Positions 50,857 to 60,195 are shown, numbered from the stretch's first letter. The stretch: DNA of 64,000 nt from Paenibacillus sp. FSL H8-0048 (GCF_038002825.1 NZ_JBBODF010000001.1:5952001-6016000); one strand, 5' to 3'. The notes: generated by a model from the sequence alone, not told the origin. Program-made: numbers and translations.

Positions 50857-51954
50857 GTGAAGGCCGTGAAAACAAAAAAGAGAGGCGGGCTTCCACGGGA
50901 TTACCGGGATGGTTATCTGCAAGGGTACCATCTCGGCCTGTGCGAAGCCGTGAAGCGCCTGAATACCCCTGAAGCGGGGGAACGCCAGCCGTTAAAACTG
51001 ATGTATGTTCCCCAGGGGTTTCAGGCTATCGATACGGGAGTCGCAGAAGCGCTGCGGCTGCTGGTAAGCGAGCTGATCATCTGTTCTCCGGAAACTATGC
51101 TGGAGGTGGCTGCGCGCGAAATGCCGGAGGCGGTGCTGGTGATGAACGGTCTGCATGTATTTCCGGAGAATCATCTGGAACAAATTACGGCAATACGGCA
51201 GCTGGGTATTCCGGCGGCGATCTGGTTTGTGGATGATCCTTATTTCACCGAGGACACATCCGTCATCTGCCGGCATTACGATTATGTATTCACGCATGAG
51301 CTGGGCTGTGTGGAATTCTACCGTTCGCTGGGGACGGCATCTGTGCACTACCTTCCGCTGTGCGTCAACCCCCAGATGTTCTATCCGCGCCACATCGGAC
51401 CGCAATATCACTATGATGTCGTGTTCATCGGCAATGCCTTCCGCAACCGTACGGAGCTGTTCGATGAACTGGTCCCCTTTCTGCGGGGGAAGAAGGTGCT
51501 GATCGCCGGCGGATTTTGGGAGCGGCTGGCCCACTTCCAGGAGCTGTCTCCGTACATCAGAGAGGGCTTCATCCCGCCGGAGGAGACCGCCAATTATTAC
51601 AGCGGCGCCAAGCTGGTCATCAATATCCACCGGCCCTGGGAAGGAGGGATGGATAACCGGAATACGTTCCAGCTTCCGTCCCTCTCCATTAATCCCCGGA
51701 CCTATGAGATCAGCGCCTGCGGGACGATGCAGCTGACCGATATCCGGCAGGATCTGGATATCCACTACAAGCCGGGCAGGGATCTGGAGACCTTCGCTTC
51801 TGCCGATGAGCTGAAGCGCAAAATTGATTACTACCTGAAGCACGAGAAGGAGCGCCGCGGGTATGCGCTGCGGGCACTGCAGACCACGCTGCGCCGGCAT
51901 ACCTTTGCTTCACGTTTGCCTCATTTACTGGGTGTTCTTACTTCAAGAGGGTGA
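50857..51954 (+). CDS. CgeB-family glycosyltransferase-like protein 1
   Basis: 365 residues. A short basic start (MKAVKTKKRGGLPRD) leads to YRDGYLQGYHLGLCEAVKR, a GYxxGYxxG-like segment. Then comes a CgeB-type GT-B fold: IWFVDDPYFTED, YDYVFTHELGCVEFYRSLG, YLPLCVNPQMFYP, YDVVFIGNAF and PRTYEISACGTMQLTD. CgeB belongs to the SigK-dependent cge genes of B. subtilis that finish the spore surface. Starts at GTG 50857 or 50866; neither has a strong ribosome site. A SigK-like -10 (CATATAGTA, 50819-50827) lies upstream without a good -35. Overlaps the next reading frame. Confidence 0.85.
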   Translation: MKAVKTKKRGGLPRDYRDGYLQGYHLGLCEAVKRLNTPEAGERQPLKLMYVPQGFQAIDTGVAEALRLLVSELIICSPETMLEVAAREMPEAVLVMNGLHVFPENHLEQITAIRQLGIPAAIWFVDDPYFTEDTSVICRHYDYVFTHELGCVEFYRSLGTASVHYLPLCVNPQMFYPRHIGPQYHYDVVFIGNAFRNRTELFDELVPFLRGKKVLIAGGFWERLAHFQELSPYIREGFIPPEETANYYSGAKLVINIHRPWEGGMDNRNTFQLPSLSINPRTYEISACGTMQLTDIRQDLDIHYKPGRDLETFASADELKRKIDYYLKHEKERRGYALRALQTTLRRHTFASRLPHLLGVLTSRG

Positions 51955-51986
51955 ATTTCATTATGGATCAAAAGGAGCGAATACTC

Positions 51987-53120
51987 ATGAACAATGAATT
52001 TATTATGCCTGCCCCGCCATTGCCGAGAACCCCTGCGGAGGAAGAGAAGCTGCGGGGCCGCCTGACCGGCTTCAAAGGCGGTTATGACGAAGGTTATCTG
52101 CGGGGCCGGCTGGCTGTGCTGGACGGACGCCCGGAGGAGCCGCAGCCGGTAAGGAATATCCATGTGATGTACGTGGCTTCAGGCAAGGGATACCCGTATT
52201 CACCGCTGGATGATGCAGTGCTCTTCGCTCTGCAGCGGCAGACGGTTCAGGTCACGATTACCGATGTGCGCCAGAATCTGGTGGAGCTGGCAGCCGCCCA
52301 GCGTCCTGATCTCGTGCTGGTGCTGGATGGTCTGGATTTGCCGCTGGAGCAGGTGGCTATTCTGCGCGGCCAGGGCATCAAGACCGCAATCTGGCTGACC
52401 GATGATCCGTATTACACGGATTTCACCATGAAGATTGTGGCCCATTATGATTATGTATTCACTCTGGAGCGTAATTGCGTAGAGATCTACCGCGGCCTTG
52501 GCTGCACGGAGGTCCACTATCTGCCTTTTGCCGCGCACCGTGAGCATTACCGTCCGACTACCGGCCGGTCGCCGGTCAGCCGGGATGTCAGCTTCATCGG
52601 GTCCGCGTACTGGAACCGGATTAACTTCTTCCGCGATATTATGCCGGAGCTGATGAGCTACAACACGGTCATTAACGGAATCTGGTGGGACCGGTTGCCT
52701 GAAGCGCCGCTCTATGGCGACCGGATTGAGATCGGCAAGTGGATGTCCCCTCAGGAGACGGCTGTAACTTACAGCGGCTCGAAGATTGTGATCAACCTTC
52801 ACCGCTCGCATATCGACGATGCCGTCAACAATAACACGCTGTATATTCCGGCCGTATCGCCGAATCCGCGTACGTTCGAGATTGCTGCCAGCGGCACGCT
52901 GCAGCTCTGCGATGCCCGTGACGATCTCGGCTCCTTCTACAAGGTGGGCGAAGAGATCGACACCTACTCCAGCCCCCGCGAGCTGTTGGACAAAATCCAG
53001 TACTATCTGACGCACGAGGAAGAGCGCCGGGAGATGTCCCTCCGCGCCTTCGAACGGACGCTGAGGGATCACACGTATACCAGACGTCTAAGTCAGCTGC
53101 TCACTATAATTTACGGGTAA
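51987..53120 (+). CDS. CgeB-family glycosyltransferase-like protein 2
   Basis: 377 residues, paralogous to the preceding protein. The N-terminal segment FKGGYDEGYLRGRLAV repeats the glycine/tyrosine spacing. Shared blocks are IWLTDDPYYTDF, YDYVFTLERNCVEIYRGLG, YLPFAAHREHYRP, RDVSFIGSAYWNR and PRTFEIAASGTLQLCD. GTG 51951 and ATG 51963 are possible earlier starts, but AAGGAG lies 10 bases before ATG 51987. Probably glycosylates the spore surface together with its neighbour. Confidence 0.85.
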   Translation: MNNEFIMPAPPLPRTPAEEEKLRGRLTGFKGGYDEGYLRGRLAVLDGRPEEPQPVRNIHVMYVASGKGYPYSPLDDAVLFALQRQTVQVTITDVRQNLVELAAAQRPDLVLVLDGLDLPLEQVAILRGQGIKTAIWLTDDPYYTDFTMKIVAHYDYVFTLERNCVEIYRGLGCTEVHYLPFAAHREHYRPTTGRSPVSRDVSFIGSAYWNRINFFRDIMPELMSYNTVINGIWWDRLPEAPLYGDRIEIGKWMSPQETAVTYSGSKIVINLHRSHIDDAVNNNTLYIPAVSPNPRTFEIAASGTLQLCDARDDLGSFYKVGEEIDTYSSPRELLDKIQYYLTHEEERREMSLRAFERTLRDHTYTRRLSQLLTIIYG

Positions 53121-53318
53121 GCCAGCAGGGCAATCGTAGAACAGGCTGTCAGCAAAATGTGCGTATCACAGGGGACAGGTGTCGTGCCGGCATCTGTGCC
53201 CCCTCAATATACTGGAGTACCGGGCAGAGAGATGTTAGCCTGTCAGCTAATATACCCGTCCCAAGCAGGAGCACTGCTGAGTGATAGTTGATTGTGTGCA
53301 TTCAAAATTAGGAGGTGA

Positions 53319-54857
53319 ATGGCTGCTCCACAGCCCTTCGCAGGGGAGCGCCGAGACACCATGGCCGACAAAGCGACGATCGTCCTCTTTTCCCATGTCT
53401 CCAACACACGCAGTATTACGGGTGCGGAGAAGCTGCTGTTATTCTTCAGCCGGGAGCTGTCTCCTTACTTCAATTGTATCCTCGTAGCTCCGCAGGACGG
53501 GAAGCTGACACAGCTGGCCCGGAGCTACGGCCTTCAGGTCCGGCTGATGTCTATTCCGCTGGTCTATGGAGTGTACACCCCTTATGCCGGTCTGCCGGCA
53601 GACATCCGCAAGCTGCAGGAGGGCCGGGAATATCATGAGCTTACGCACTGGCTTGCGGAGCTCCGCCCGTCCTTCGTGATTACCAGCACCTGTGTGCATG
53701 CCCTGCCGCCAATCGCGGCGAAGACACTGGGCATACCGGTGATCTGGAAGATCTCGGAGACCATTACAGACAACGAGTTCACCCCGGTCAGCGTAGAGCT
53801 GATCCACAAACACAGCGATGAGATTCTGGCGATTTCACAGACAGCGGCAGCGTGCTTCCCCGAGGAGATCCGCGATAGCAAGGTGACCCAGCTGCCTCCG
53901 TCATGGAGTGACGCGGATTTGATGTTCGAGGCCTGGAGCAAGCTGCGCGGAGAACGGCGGAGTGAGCTGAAGATTGCCCCGGGGGACCCGCTGATCGGCT
54001 ATGTCTCTTCCTTCATTAATAAGGAGAAGGGGCTGGAGCATTTCGTCAAGATGGCGGTTCTGGTGCATGAGCAGCATCCGGCTGCCCGCTACCTCGTAGT
54101 GGGGACTCCCGGTGATAAAAGCTACTATGAGCGCTGTGTCCGCAAGGTGAAGCTGGAGGGACTGACCTCACGCTTCCGGTTTGTCGGATACGAAGAATGT
54201 CTGCCGGCCGCTTACTGCGCGATGGATCTGCTCGTTGTCCCCAGCCTGATCCGGGAAGGCTTCGGTATGACGGCCCTGGAGGGCTATGCCTTCAGCAAGC
54301 CGGTCGTCGCTTATGATTCCGGCGGCCTGCGGGAGATCCTGAACGCCGCAGGCTGCGGCGAGCTGCTTGTGCCGGCGGGAGACATCGACGCGCTGGCCGG
54401 GCGGGTGAACACGCTGCTGGCCGACCAGGCGATGGCGGCCGGCATTGGCCGGCAGGCGCGGGAGCACATCGAGGCCGTCTACGGCCCGGCGGCTTACCGC
54501 GCCCGGCTGCAAGGCTTAGCGGAGAGATGGCATCTCCGCTACTGCCTCCAGCCGCCGCAGCTCAGCGGCGGCCCCGAAGCTCCGCCCGCAGCTGCGCCGG
54601 CGGACGGGAAGAGCGCCCCCGCGGCCGAGCCGCCGCGGGGCAAGTCCGGGCGACGCGCCGCACGGCTGCGGGCCGCGAAGCTGCGGCGCGGCAGGCTGCG
54701 CCGCGCCAAGTCCCGGAGCGGCGCGGCGGGAAAGAGCCCGCGCCGCAAGAAGCGCGCGGCAGGCTCCGCGCGCGGGCGGGCCAGCGGCGGCGGCAAGAAG
54801 CGCCGCGCGGGCCATGCCGGAAGCCGCCGGAGCAAGCGGCGGCGCAAGGCATCCTGA
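53319..54857 (+). CDS. Glycosyltransferase family 4 with long polycationic C-terminal tail
   Basis: 512 residues. About 415 residues form a GT-B retaining enzyme: VSNTRSITGAEKLLLFFSRE, LIGYVSSFINKEKGLEHFVKM, FRFVGYEECLPAAYCAMDLL and the donor site PSLIREGFGMTALEGYAFSKP. The last 95 residues are Arg/Lys/Ala/Gly only (for example RRAARLRAAKLRRGRLRRAK) and the DNA there is very GC-rich. ATG 53319 follows GGAGG by just 3 bases; ATG 53361 is the alternative. It opens a nine-gene run of sugar enzymes reaching 61958. Confidence 0.87.
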   Translation: MAAPQPFAGERRDTMADKATIVLFSHVSNTRSITGAEKLLLFFSRELSPYFNCILVAPQDGKLTQLARSYGLQVRLMSIPLVYGVYTPYAGLPADIRKLQEGREYHELTHWLAELRPSFVITSTCVHALPPIAAKTLGIPVIWKISETITDNEFTPVSVELIHKHSDEILAISQTAAACFPEEIRDSKVTQLPPSWSDADLMFEAWSKLRGERRSELKIAPGDPLIGYVSSFINKEKGLEHFVKMAVLVHEQHPAARYLVVGTPGDKSYYERCVRKVKLEGLTSRFRFVGYEECLPAAYCAMDLLVVPSLIREGFGMTALEGYAFSKPVVAYDSGGLREILNAAGCGELLVPAGDIDALAGRVNTLLADQAMAAGIGRQAREHIEAVYGPAAYRARLQGLAERWHLRYCLQPPQLSGGPEAPPAAAPADGKSAPAAEPPRGKSGRRAARLRAAKLRRGRLRRAKSRSGAAGKSPRRKKRAAGSARGRASGGGKKRRAGHAGSRRSKRRRKAS

Positions 54858-54908
54858 GCAGCCTGCCCGGTTCCTGAGGGCAGGCCATAATCAAAGGGGA
54901 GTGAACCC

Positions 54909-56003
54909 ATGAAGATCATGACGATTTTGGGCACACGGCCCGAGATCATCCGCTTAAGTGTCATCATCCCGCTGCTGGACCGGTATGCGGATCGGCATGT
55001 GCTGGTGCATACGGGACAGAATTTCACGGCCAGCCTGAGCGGGGTATTCTTCGCCGAGCTGGGACTGCGCGCACCGGACTACGTGCTGCAGGATAAGCAG
55101 GCCGGACTCGGGGGCCAGCTGGCCGCCATGTTCGGCAGCCTGGAGAGCATTCTGCTCCAGGAGCAGCCGGACCGGGTGCTGCTGCTGGGTGACACCAACA
55201 GTGCGCTGTGTGCCGTTCTGGCCGAGCGGATGGGCATCCCTGTGGTGCATATGGAAGCAGGCAACCGCTGTTACGATCTGAAAGTGCCGGAGGAGAAAAA
55301 CCGCCGTGTCATAGATGCCGTCTCTACCATAAATATGCCGTATACCCAGCAGAGTAAAAGACATCTGCTCAGCGAAGGGTTCCCCAGCCAGCGTATCGTG
55401 TTAACCGGGAATCCCATCCATGAGGTGATTACGCATTACGAAGAGCGAATCGCAGCCAGCGGCATCCTGTCCCGGCTGAAGCTTGAAGCCGGCCGGTATC
55501 TGCTGGTGACCGCCCACCGGGCCGAGAATGTCGATGATCCGGAGTCGCTGCACCAGATTATGTCCGGCCTGAACCTGGTGGCTGAGCATTTGGGGCTCCG
55601 CCTGATCTGCAGCATCCATCCCCGTACACGCTCCAAGCTTACGGAGCAGTTCCCGCTGACTATGAACCCGCTGGTGGAGTTTCACGAACCCTTCGGATTT
55701 TTTGACTTTGTTCATCTGGAACGTTATGCCCTGTGCGCCATTACCGACAGCGGCACCGTTCAAGAGGAATGTTGCCTGATGGGAGTACCTACGGTAACCA
55801 TACGCCGGACGACAGAACGCCCGGAGACCGTCGATTGCGGAAGTAATGTAGTGTCCGGGGTAGAACAGAACAGCATTCTGCGCTGCACCGTGCTGATGAC
55901 GTCGCTTAAGCCCGATTGGGAGGCGCCGGAAGGGTACCTTGCCCAAGGTGTCTCGGTAAAGGTAGTTAAATTTCTGCTTGGAGGGAACCTGCATGTTCAA
56001 TAA
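54909..56003 (+). CDS. UDP-N-acetylglucosamine 2-epimerase family (WecB/FnlC-like)
   Basis: 364 residues. Non-hydrolysing 2-epimerase: TILGTRPEIIRLSVI, HTGQNFTASLSG, LLGDTNSALCAVLAERMGI, HMEAGNRCYD, TAHRAENVDDP and DSGTVQEECCLMGVPT. It may convert UDP-GlcNAc to UDP-ManNAc. Because the next two genes look like FnlA and FnlB, a better fit is the FnlC/CapG step that yields UDP-L-FucNAc or UDP-L-QuiNAc. Cytoplasmic. The following gene starts inside its 3' end. Confidence 0.9.
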   Translation: MKIMTILGTRPEIIRLSVIIPLLDRYADRHVLVHTGQNFTASLSGVFFAELGLRAPDYVLQDKQAGLGGQLAAMFGSLESILLQEQPDRVLLLGDTNSALCAVLAERMGIPVVHMEAGNRCYDLKVPEEKNRRVIDAVSTINMPYTQQSKRHLLSEGFPSQRIVLTGNPIHEVITHYEERIAASGILSRLKLEAGRYLLVTAHRAENVDDPESLHQIMSGLNLVAEHLGLRLICSIHPRTRSKLTEQFPLTMNPLVEFHEPFGFFDFVHLERYALCAITDSGTVQEECCLMGVPTVTIRRTTERPETVDCGSNVVSGVEQNSILRCTVLMTSLKPDWEAPEGYLAQGVSVKVVKFLLGGNLHVQ

Positions 56004-56979
56004 TAAACGGATTCTGGTTACAGGCGGTACCGGTTCCTGGGGGCATGAGCTGATCCGGCAGCTGCTGCCGCAGCATCCCAAAGAAATCATCGTATTCTCC
56101 CGCAGTGAGTCTGCACAGGTAGCCATGAGCCGTGAATTTGAAGATAAGCATCTCAGCTTCATCATCGGCGATATCCGTGACAAGGATGCGCTGGTGGCTG
56201 CCTGCCGCGGTGTGGATTATGTCTTTCATCTGGCTGCACTCAAGCACGTGCCTGTCTGCGAAGACCAGCCATACGAGGCACTTAAGACGAATGTGGTCGG
56301 CACACAAAATGTCATTGAAGCGGCGATTGCCAACAATGTGGAGAAGGCGATCTACATCTCTACCGACAAGGCAGCTAATCCGTCGAACTTCTACGGCATG
56401 ACCAAGGCTATCGGTGAGAAGCTGTTCGTCTATGCCAATCTGATCGGCTCAGGCACCAAGTTTGTTACCGTGCGCGGAGGCAATGTGCTGGGAACGAACG
56501 GCAGCGTGGTCCATCTGTTCATGAAGCAGATCAAGGACAAGGGACAGGTAAGAATTACGGATATGAACATGACCCGGTTCTTTTTCACCCTGCGCGATGC
56601 CATTACCCTGTTGTTCAAGGCATCCGATGTCAGTATCGGCGGCGAGATCTTCGTCATGACCATGCCGACCTGCCGGATCGTGGATTTGGCCGATGTGCTG
56701 ATCGAAGCTTCCGGGCGGACGGATGTCAGTATGATTGAGACCGGCATCCGCCCGGGTGAGAAAATCCATGAGATCCTGATGAGCGATTTCGAGAGCCTGA
56801 CTACGGTGGTCTACGACGAGCAGTACCTCGTTATTCTGCCTACGCTTGATATGCCGGAGCTGAAGGAGCATTACCGTCATTACCCCCATGTGTCCTTCAG
56901 CAGCTTCAGCTCGGAGAATCATCTGATGGAGCAGGCTGAAATCAAGGACATTCTGATCCGGGGAGGGTTCCTCCAGTGA
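55993..56979 (+). CDS. UDP-GlcNAc 4,6-dehydratase/5-epimerase (FnlA/CapE-like)
   Basis: 328 residues, extended SDR. NAD motif VTGGTGSWGHEL, HLAALKHVPVCEDQPYEA, ISTDKAANPSNFYGMTKAIGE with the catalytic Tyr-Lys pair, and VRGGNVLGTNGSVV. These blocks are typical of CapD/CapE/FnlA enzymes that make UDP-4-keto-6-deoxy sugars from UDP-GlcNAc. GGAGGGAACCTGC fixes ATG 55993, 11 bases inside the upstream gene. The product should be used by the reductase encoded next. Confidence 0.9.
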   Translation: MFNNKRILVTGGTGSWGHELIRQLLPQHPKEIIVFSRSESAQVAMSREFEDKHLSFIIGDIRDKDALVAACRGVDYVFHLAALKHVPVCEDQPYEALKTNVVGTQNVIEAAIANNVEKAIYISTDKAANPSNFYGMTKAIGEKLFVYANLIGSGTKFVTVRGGNVLGTNGSVVHLFMKQIKDKGQVRITDMNMTRFFFTLRDAITLLFKASDVSIGGEIFVMTMPTCRIVDLADVLIEASGRTDVSMIETGIRPGEKIHEILMSDFESLTTVVYDEQYLVILPTLDMPELKEHYRHYPHVSFSSFSSENHLMEQAEIKDILIRGGFLQ

Positions 56980-57815
56980 AGCTCCTTATTCTCGGCGGAA
57001 ATGGTATGGCAGGTCATATGCTGGCGGAGTATTTCCGCCGCCAGGGCAAGCACCACATCTTCCATACAACCCGGGATAAGAAGGATCTTGGAGGGTTGTA
57101 TGTAGACGCCGACGACATCGCCGGTGTAGAAAAGCTGGTTGAAATCGTCTCCCCCCATTGCATTATTAATGCGATGGGGGTACTCAATCAATTCGCCGAA
57201 CGGGACCGGATCGGCGCGTACCATGTCAACGGATTCCTGCCCCACCGCTTGCGGCGGGCAGCGGACCAGATTCATGCCCGGCTCATCCACATCAGCTCCG
57301 ACTGCGTGTTCGAAGGAACACGCGGCGGATACACAGAGGAGGATGCCGCGGATGGAACCTCGGTCTACGCCCTTACCAAGAGTCTTGGAGAAGTGCGTGA
57401 TCCCGGACATCTTACGATCCGCACCTCCATTATCGGGCCTGAGATCCGCTCCGGCGGAATCGGCCTCATGGAATGGTTCCTGGCCCAGAAGGGCCGGGTA
57501 ACGGGATATGAATGCGTGATGTGGAATGGAGTCACTACCCTGGAGCTGGCCAAGGCCATTGACTCCTTGCTGGACTCGGATCTCTCCGGGCTGATTCATC
57601 TGGCCCACCCGCAGCCTGTAAGCAAATATCAGCTGCTGCAGATGATGCAGGCAGCATTTCATAAAGAGGATGTTGAGATCATCCCGCAGCCGACGCCGGT
57701 CCAGGACCGGACGCTGATCAGCACGAGAAGCGATGTTACGATTGAGCTGCCGTCCTATCCCCGTATGCTTAGCGAGCTTGAGGGCTTTATGCGCCGCTCA
57801 GAGCTGCCGACATGA
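56976..57815 (+). CDS. NDP-4-keto-sugar reductase, RmlD/FnlB-like
   Basis: 279 residues. NAD(P) motif LLILGGNGMAGHMLAEYF, INAMGVLNQFAE, HISSDCVFEGTRGGY, VYALTKSLGE with the Tyr-Lys pair. Reduces the 4-keto sugar of the previous step. FnlB/CapF proteins are longer (about 370) and end in a cupin domain; none is present here. The size fits RmlD or the WbvR type used for UDP-L-rhamnosamine and L-quinovosamine derivatives. ATGA overlaps with both neighbours. Confidence 0.87.
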   Translation: MKLLILGGNGMAGHMLAEYFRRQGKHHIFHTTRDKKDLGGLYVDADDIAGVEKLVEIVSPHCIINAMGVLNQFAERDRIGAYHVNGFLPHRLRRAADQIHARLIHISSDCVFEGTRGGYTEEDAADGTSVYALTKSLGEVRDPGHLTIRTSIIGPEIRSGGIGLMEWFLAQKGRVTGYECVMWNGVTTLELAKAIDSLLDSDLSGLIHLAHPQPVSKYQLLQMMQAAFHKEDVEIIPQPTPVQDRTLISTRSDVTIELPSYPRMLSELEGFMRRSELPT

Positions 57816-58810
57816 GCGGACGGCGGCGTCTCCTTATTACCGGAGCTTCCGGCTTTACCGGCAGGCATGCCGTAGCCTACTTCGCTGCCGGAGGAGCGGA
57901 GGTTACTGCTGTAGTCCGCTGCAAGCCAGAAACGGAGCTGTTCCCGGAGGGTGTTCAGCAGGTTGTCTGTGACCTGGGGGACCGCAGGGCTGTGGCGGCA
58001 ATGATTGGAGCGGTGAAGCCGGATCAGGTGCTGCACCTGGCAGGCAGGAACTCGGTCCCGGAGTCCTGGCGGGACCCGCTGCTCTATATGGAAACCAATG
58101 TAATGGCTACTCTATATTTGCTTGAGGCGCTGCGTGTCCAGCCGGCCAGCCGTATTCTGGTGGCCGGCTCCCGGCTTAAGTACAGACCGGGTGCGGCAGA
58201 CCCGCCTCATCCTTACAGCCTCAGTAAGACGCTGGAAGAGCTGGTATCGCTGGCCTGGGGAACGCTGTTTGCACAGCCTGTGCTGATGGCGGAGCCCTCG
58301 AATCTGATTGGCCCTGGTCCGTCCACCGGCTTCTGTTCCCTGCTGGCGCAGCATATTGTGCGCAGTGAAGCAGCCGCTGCAGCCGGATCGGCTGCTCCAG
58401 CTGCCTTCCGGCTCTCCTCGCGCCATGCGCTGCGTGATTTTCTGGATGTACGTGATGCGGTCAGGGCGTATGGTTTCATTCTGGATTCGGGCGAGACCGG
58501 CAGGATCTACCGCATCGATTCGGGGACAGAGCGTGAACTGGGAGAGGTTACAGCAAAGCTGCTGGCTCATGCTGCGGCTCCGGTAAGGGTGGACTGGGGC
58601 CCGCAGGAGGAGTACAGCCGGGGCAATCCTTCCCTGTCATCTGCCGTTCCGGCGAAGCCTCCATTTGAATCTGCTGATACTAAAGAAACGCCTGAAGAAT
58701 CGGGAAACTATGCTGTTATTTCCGGCTGGAAGCCGGAGATTGCACTGGACCGTTCACTGGCGGATATTATCGGCTATACAAGGGCCGGTAAGGAAGGAAG
58801 GTTGTTATGA
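57812..58810 (+). CDS. NAD-dependent epimerase/dehydratase, RMD-like extended SDR
   Basis: 332 residues. LLITGASGFTGRHAVAYF, VLHLAGRNSVPESWRDP, the substrate region NVMATLYLLEALR and HPYSLSKTLEELV with the Tyr-Lys pair. Resembles GDP-4-keto-6-deoxy-mannose reductases and related nucleotide-sugar epimerases. A low-complexity stretch (AAAAAGSAAPAAFR) and a variable C-terminus differ from the usual fold. Substrate unknown. Overlaps neighbours by four bases. Confidence 0.85.
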   Translation: MSGRRRLLITGASGFTGRHAVAYFAAGGAEVTAVVRCKPETELFPEGVQQVVCDLGDRRAVAAMIGAVKPDQVLHLAGRNSVPESWRDPLLYMETNVMATLYLLEALRVQPASRILVAGSRLKYRPGAADPPHPYSLSKTLEELVSLAWGTLFAQPVLMAEPSNLIGPGPSTGFCSLLAQHIVRSEAAAAAGSAAPAAFRLSSRHALRDFLDVRDAVRAYGFILDSGETGRIYRIDSGTERELGEVTAKLLAHAAAPVRVDWGPQEEYSRGNPSLSSAVPAKPPFESADTKETPEESGNYAVISGWKPEIALDRSLADIIGYTRAGKEGRLL

Positions 58811-59523
58811 AGCCCAGAGTATCCATAGTGATTCCTTTTTACAATTGTCCTTATATTGAGCAAGCGCTCCAGAGCGCCATGAGCCAATCCTGGCAGCCTT
58901 ATGAAATTATTGTAGTGGATGACGGTTCAACTATGCATGCAGAGCGGATTACTCCCTATCTACCCCACATTCACTATCTGGGCAAGGCCAACGGAGGTAC
59001 TGCTTCGGCTCTTAACCACGGCATTGCCCATGCCACGGGAGATTATGTAGTCTGGCTTAGCTCGGATGATATGTTCTATCGTGACAAGATCAATAATCAG
59101 GTTCTGTTCATGGAACAGAACCGTTTGCTGATCTCGTATACCAACTTCAACTACATTAACGAAAACTCGCAGGCGACGGAGCTGAATGCTGCGGCCGTAT
59201 TCCCGAACCAGCTTGAATATCTGCGCTGCTTCCTGTACGGCAATCCCATCAACGGCTGTACGGTAATGTTCAAGCGGGAGATCTTCGGAGCCATCGGAAT
59301 GTTCGATGAAGCACTGCCGTATACCCATGATTATGATCTGTGGTACCGGGCGATTCTGAACGGTTATGCACCGGTGATGCTGAACCAGTCTTTGACGGCT
59401 TACCGCCGGCATGAGGGAATGGGCACGCTTAGACACTACGATGTCATTATGGCTGAAGCTGCAGCAACCAGTGCCCGTTATCACGCTCCGTTAAGTGCCC
59501 TGATTGCTTCCATGGGCGGCTAG
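58807..59523 (+). CDS. Glycosyltransferase family 2
   Basis: 238 residues. GT-A motifs: VSIVIPFYNCPYIEQALQS, IIVVDDGSTMHAER, NGGTASALNHGI, LSSDDMFYRDKI, and the C-terminal MFDEALPYTHDYDLWYRAIL and YRRHEGMGT. Close paralogue of the GT2 enzyme at 60.2 kb. Donor and acceptor unknown. Confidence 0.88.
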   Translation: MKPRVSIVIPFYNCPYIEQALQSAMSQSWQPYEIIVVDDGSTMHAERITPYLPHIHYLGKANGGTASALNHGIAHATGDYVVWLSSDDMFYRDKINNQVLFMEQNRLLISYTNFNYINENSQATELNAAAVFPNQLEYLRCFLYGNPINGCTVMFKREIFGAIGMFDEALPYTHDYDLWYRAILNGYAPVMLNQSLTAYRRHEGMGTLRHYDVIMAEAAATSARYHAPLSALIASMGG

Positions 59524-59595
59524 CTCGCCGGAGCGCACAGCCGGCACTGCAGCACAGCCCAGGGTCAGGCAATTCACGCTTAGGAGGGAGAGCAT

Positions 59596-60171
59596 ATGTA
59601 CCGGGAAATCGAAGTGAAAGACTTCCTGCCGGTCCTGCTGGAGCAGCTGAAATTCTCCGAGAGTATACTGGATATCGGCAGCGGTACCGGTACGCTGCTG
59701 GAGCGGTATGAAGCCGCTGTGGTGCTGGGACTGGATATCCACAGACCTTATCTGCTGCACCGCAAATACAAGGCTCCCCATATCATTCCGGTTCATGCCG
59801 ATGCCGGTCATATCGATAAACTGTTTCTGCCGGGAACCTTCTCTGCGGTCACTCTGATCGATTCGCTGGAGCATTTCTCGATGAGTGAAGGCATGGAGCT
59901 GCTGCGTAAGGCAGAGCTCATCGCTGCGAACCGTGTCGTCGTATTTACACCGCGGGGCTTCTTCCCGCAGGAGGGGAAGGACCATTTCAACCTGCATGGA
60001 GAGTATTACCAGAAACACTGGAGCGGCTGGGAGCCTGACGACTTTCTGAAGCTGGGCTACGCTGTAACTGTACTGAAGGGCTTCCACCATGCGGAGAATC
60101 CTTCATTCCGGGAAGCCTTCGGTGAGAATCACGCGCCGCTGGACGCCCTGCTCGCCTGCAAGACCGTATAA
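59596..60171 (+). CDS. SAM-dependent methyltransferase (class I)
   Basis: 191 residues. The SAM motif I is SILDIGSGTGTLLERY, the acidic residue of strand 2 is in GLDIHRPYL, and ITLIDSLEHF-like motif IV appears as TLIDSLEHFSM. Lying among glycosyltransferases, it may methylate a sugar of the surface glycan; no direct evidence. TAGGAGGGAGAG precedes the ATG. Confidence 0.83.
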   Translation: MYREIEVKDFLPVLLEQLKFSESILDIGSGTGTLLERYEAAVVLGLDIHRPYLLHRKYKAPHIIPVHADAGHIDKLFLPGTFSAVTLIDSLEHFSMSEGMELLRKAELIAANRVVVFTPRGFFPQEGKDHFNLHGEYYQKHWSGWEPDDFLKLGYAVTVLKGFHHAENPSFREAFGENHAPLDALLACKTV

Positions 60172-60195
60172 ATGACTCAGGGAGGAGGCCGGGGC

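Noticed and set aside
53150-53310. Inverted repeats GGGGACAGGTG/CATCTGTGCCCC and a duplicated GCCTGTCAGC
   Set aside because: Pairing is imperfect and there is no T run or known motif; could be chance.
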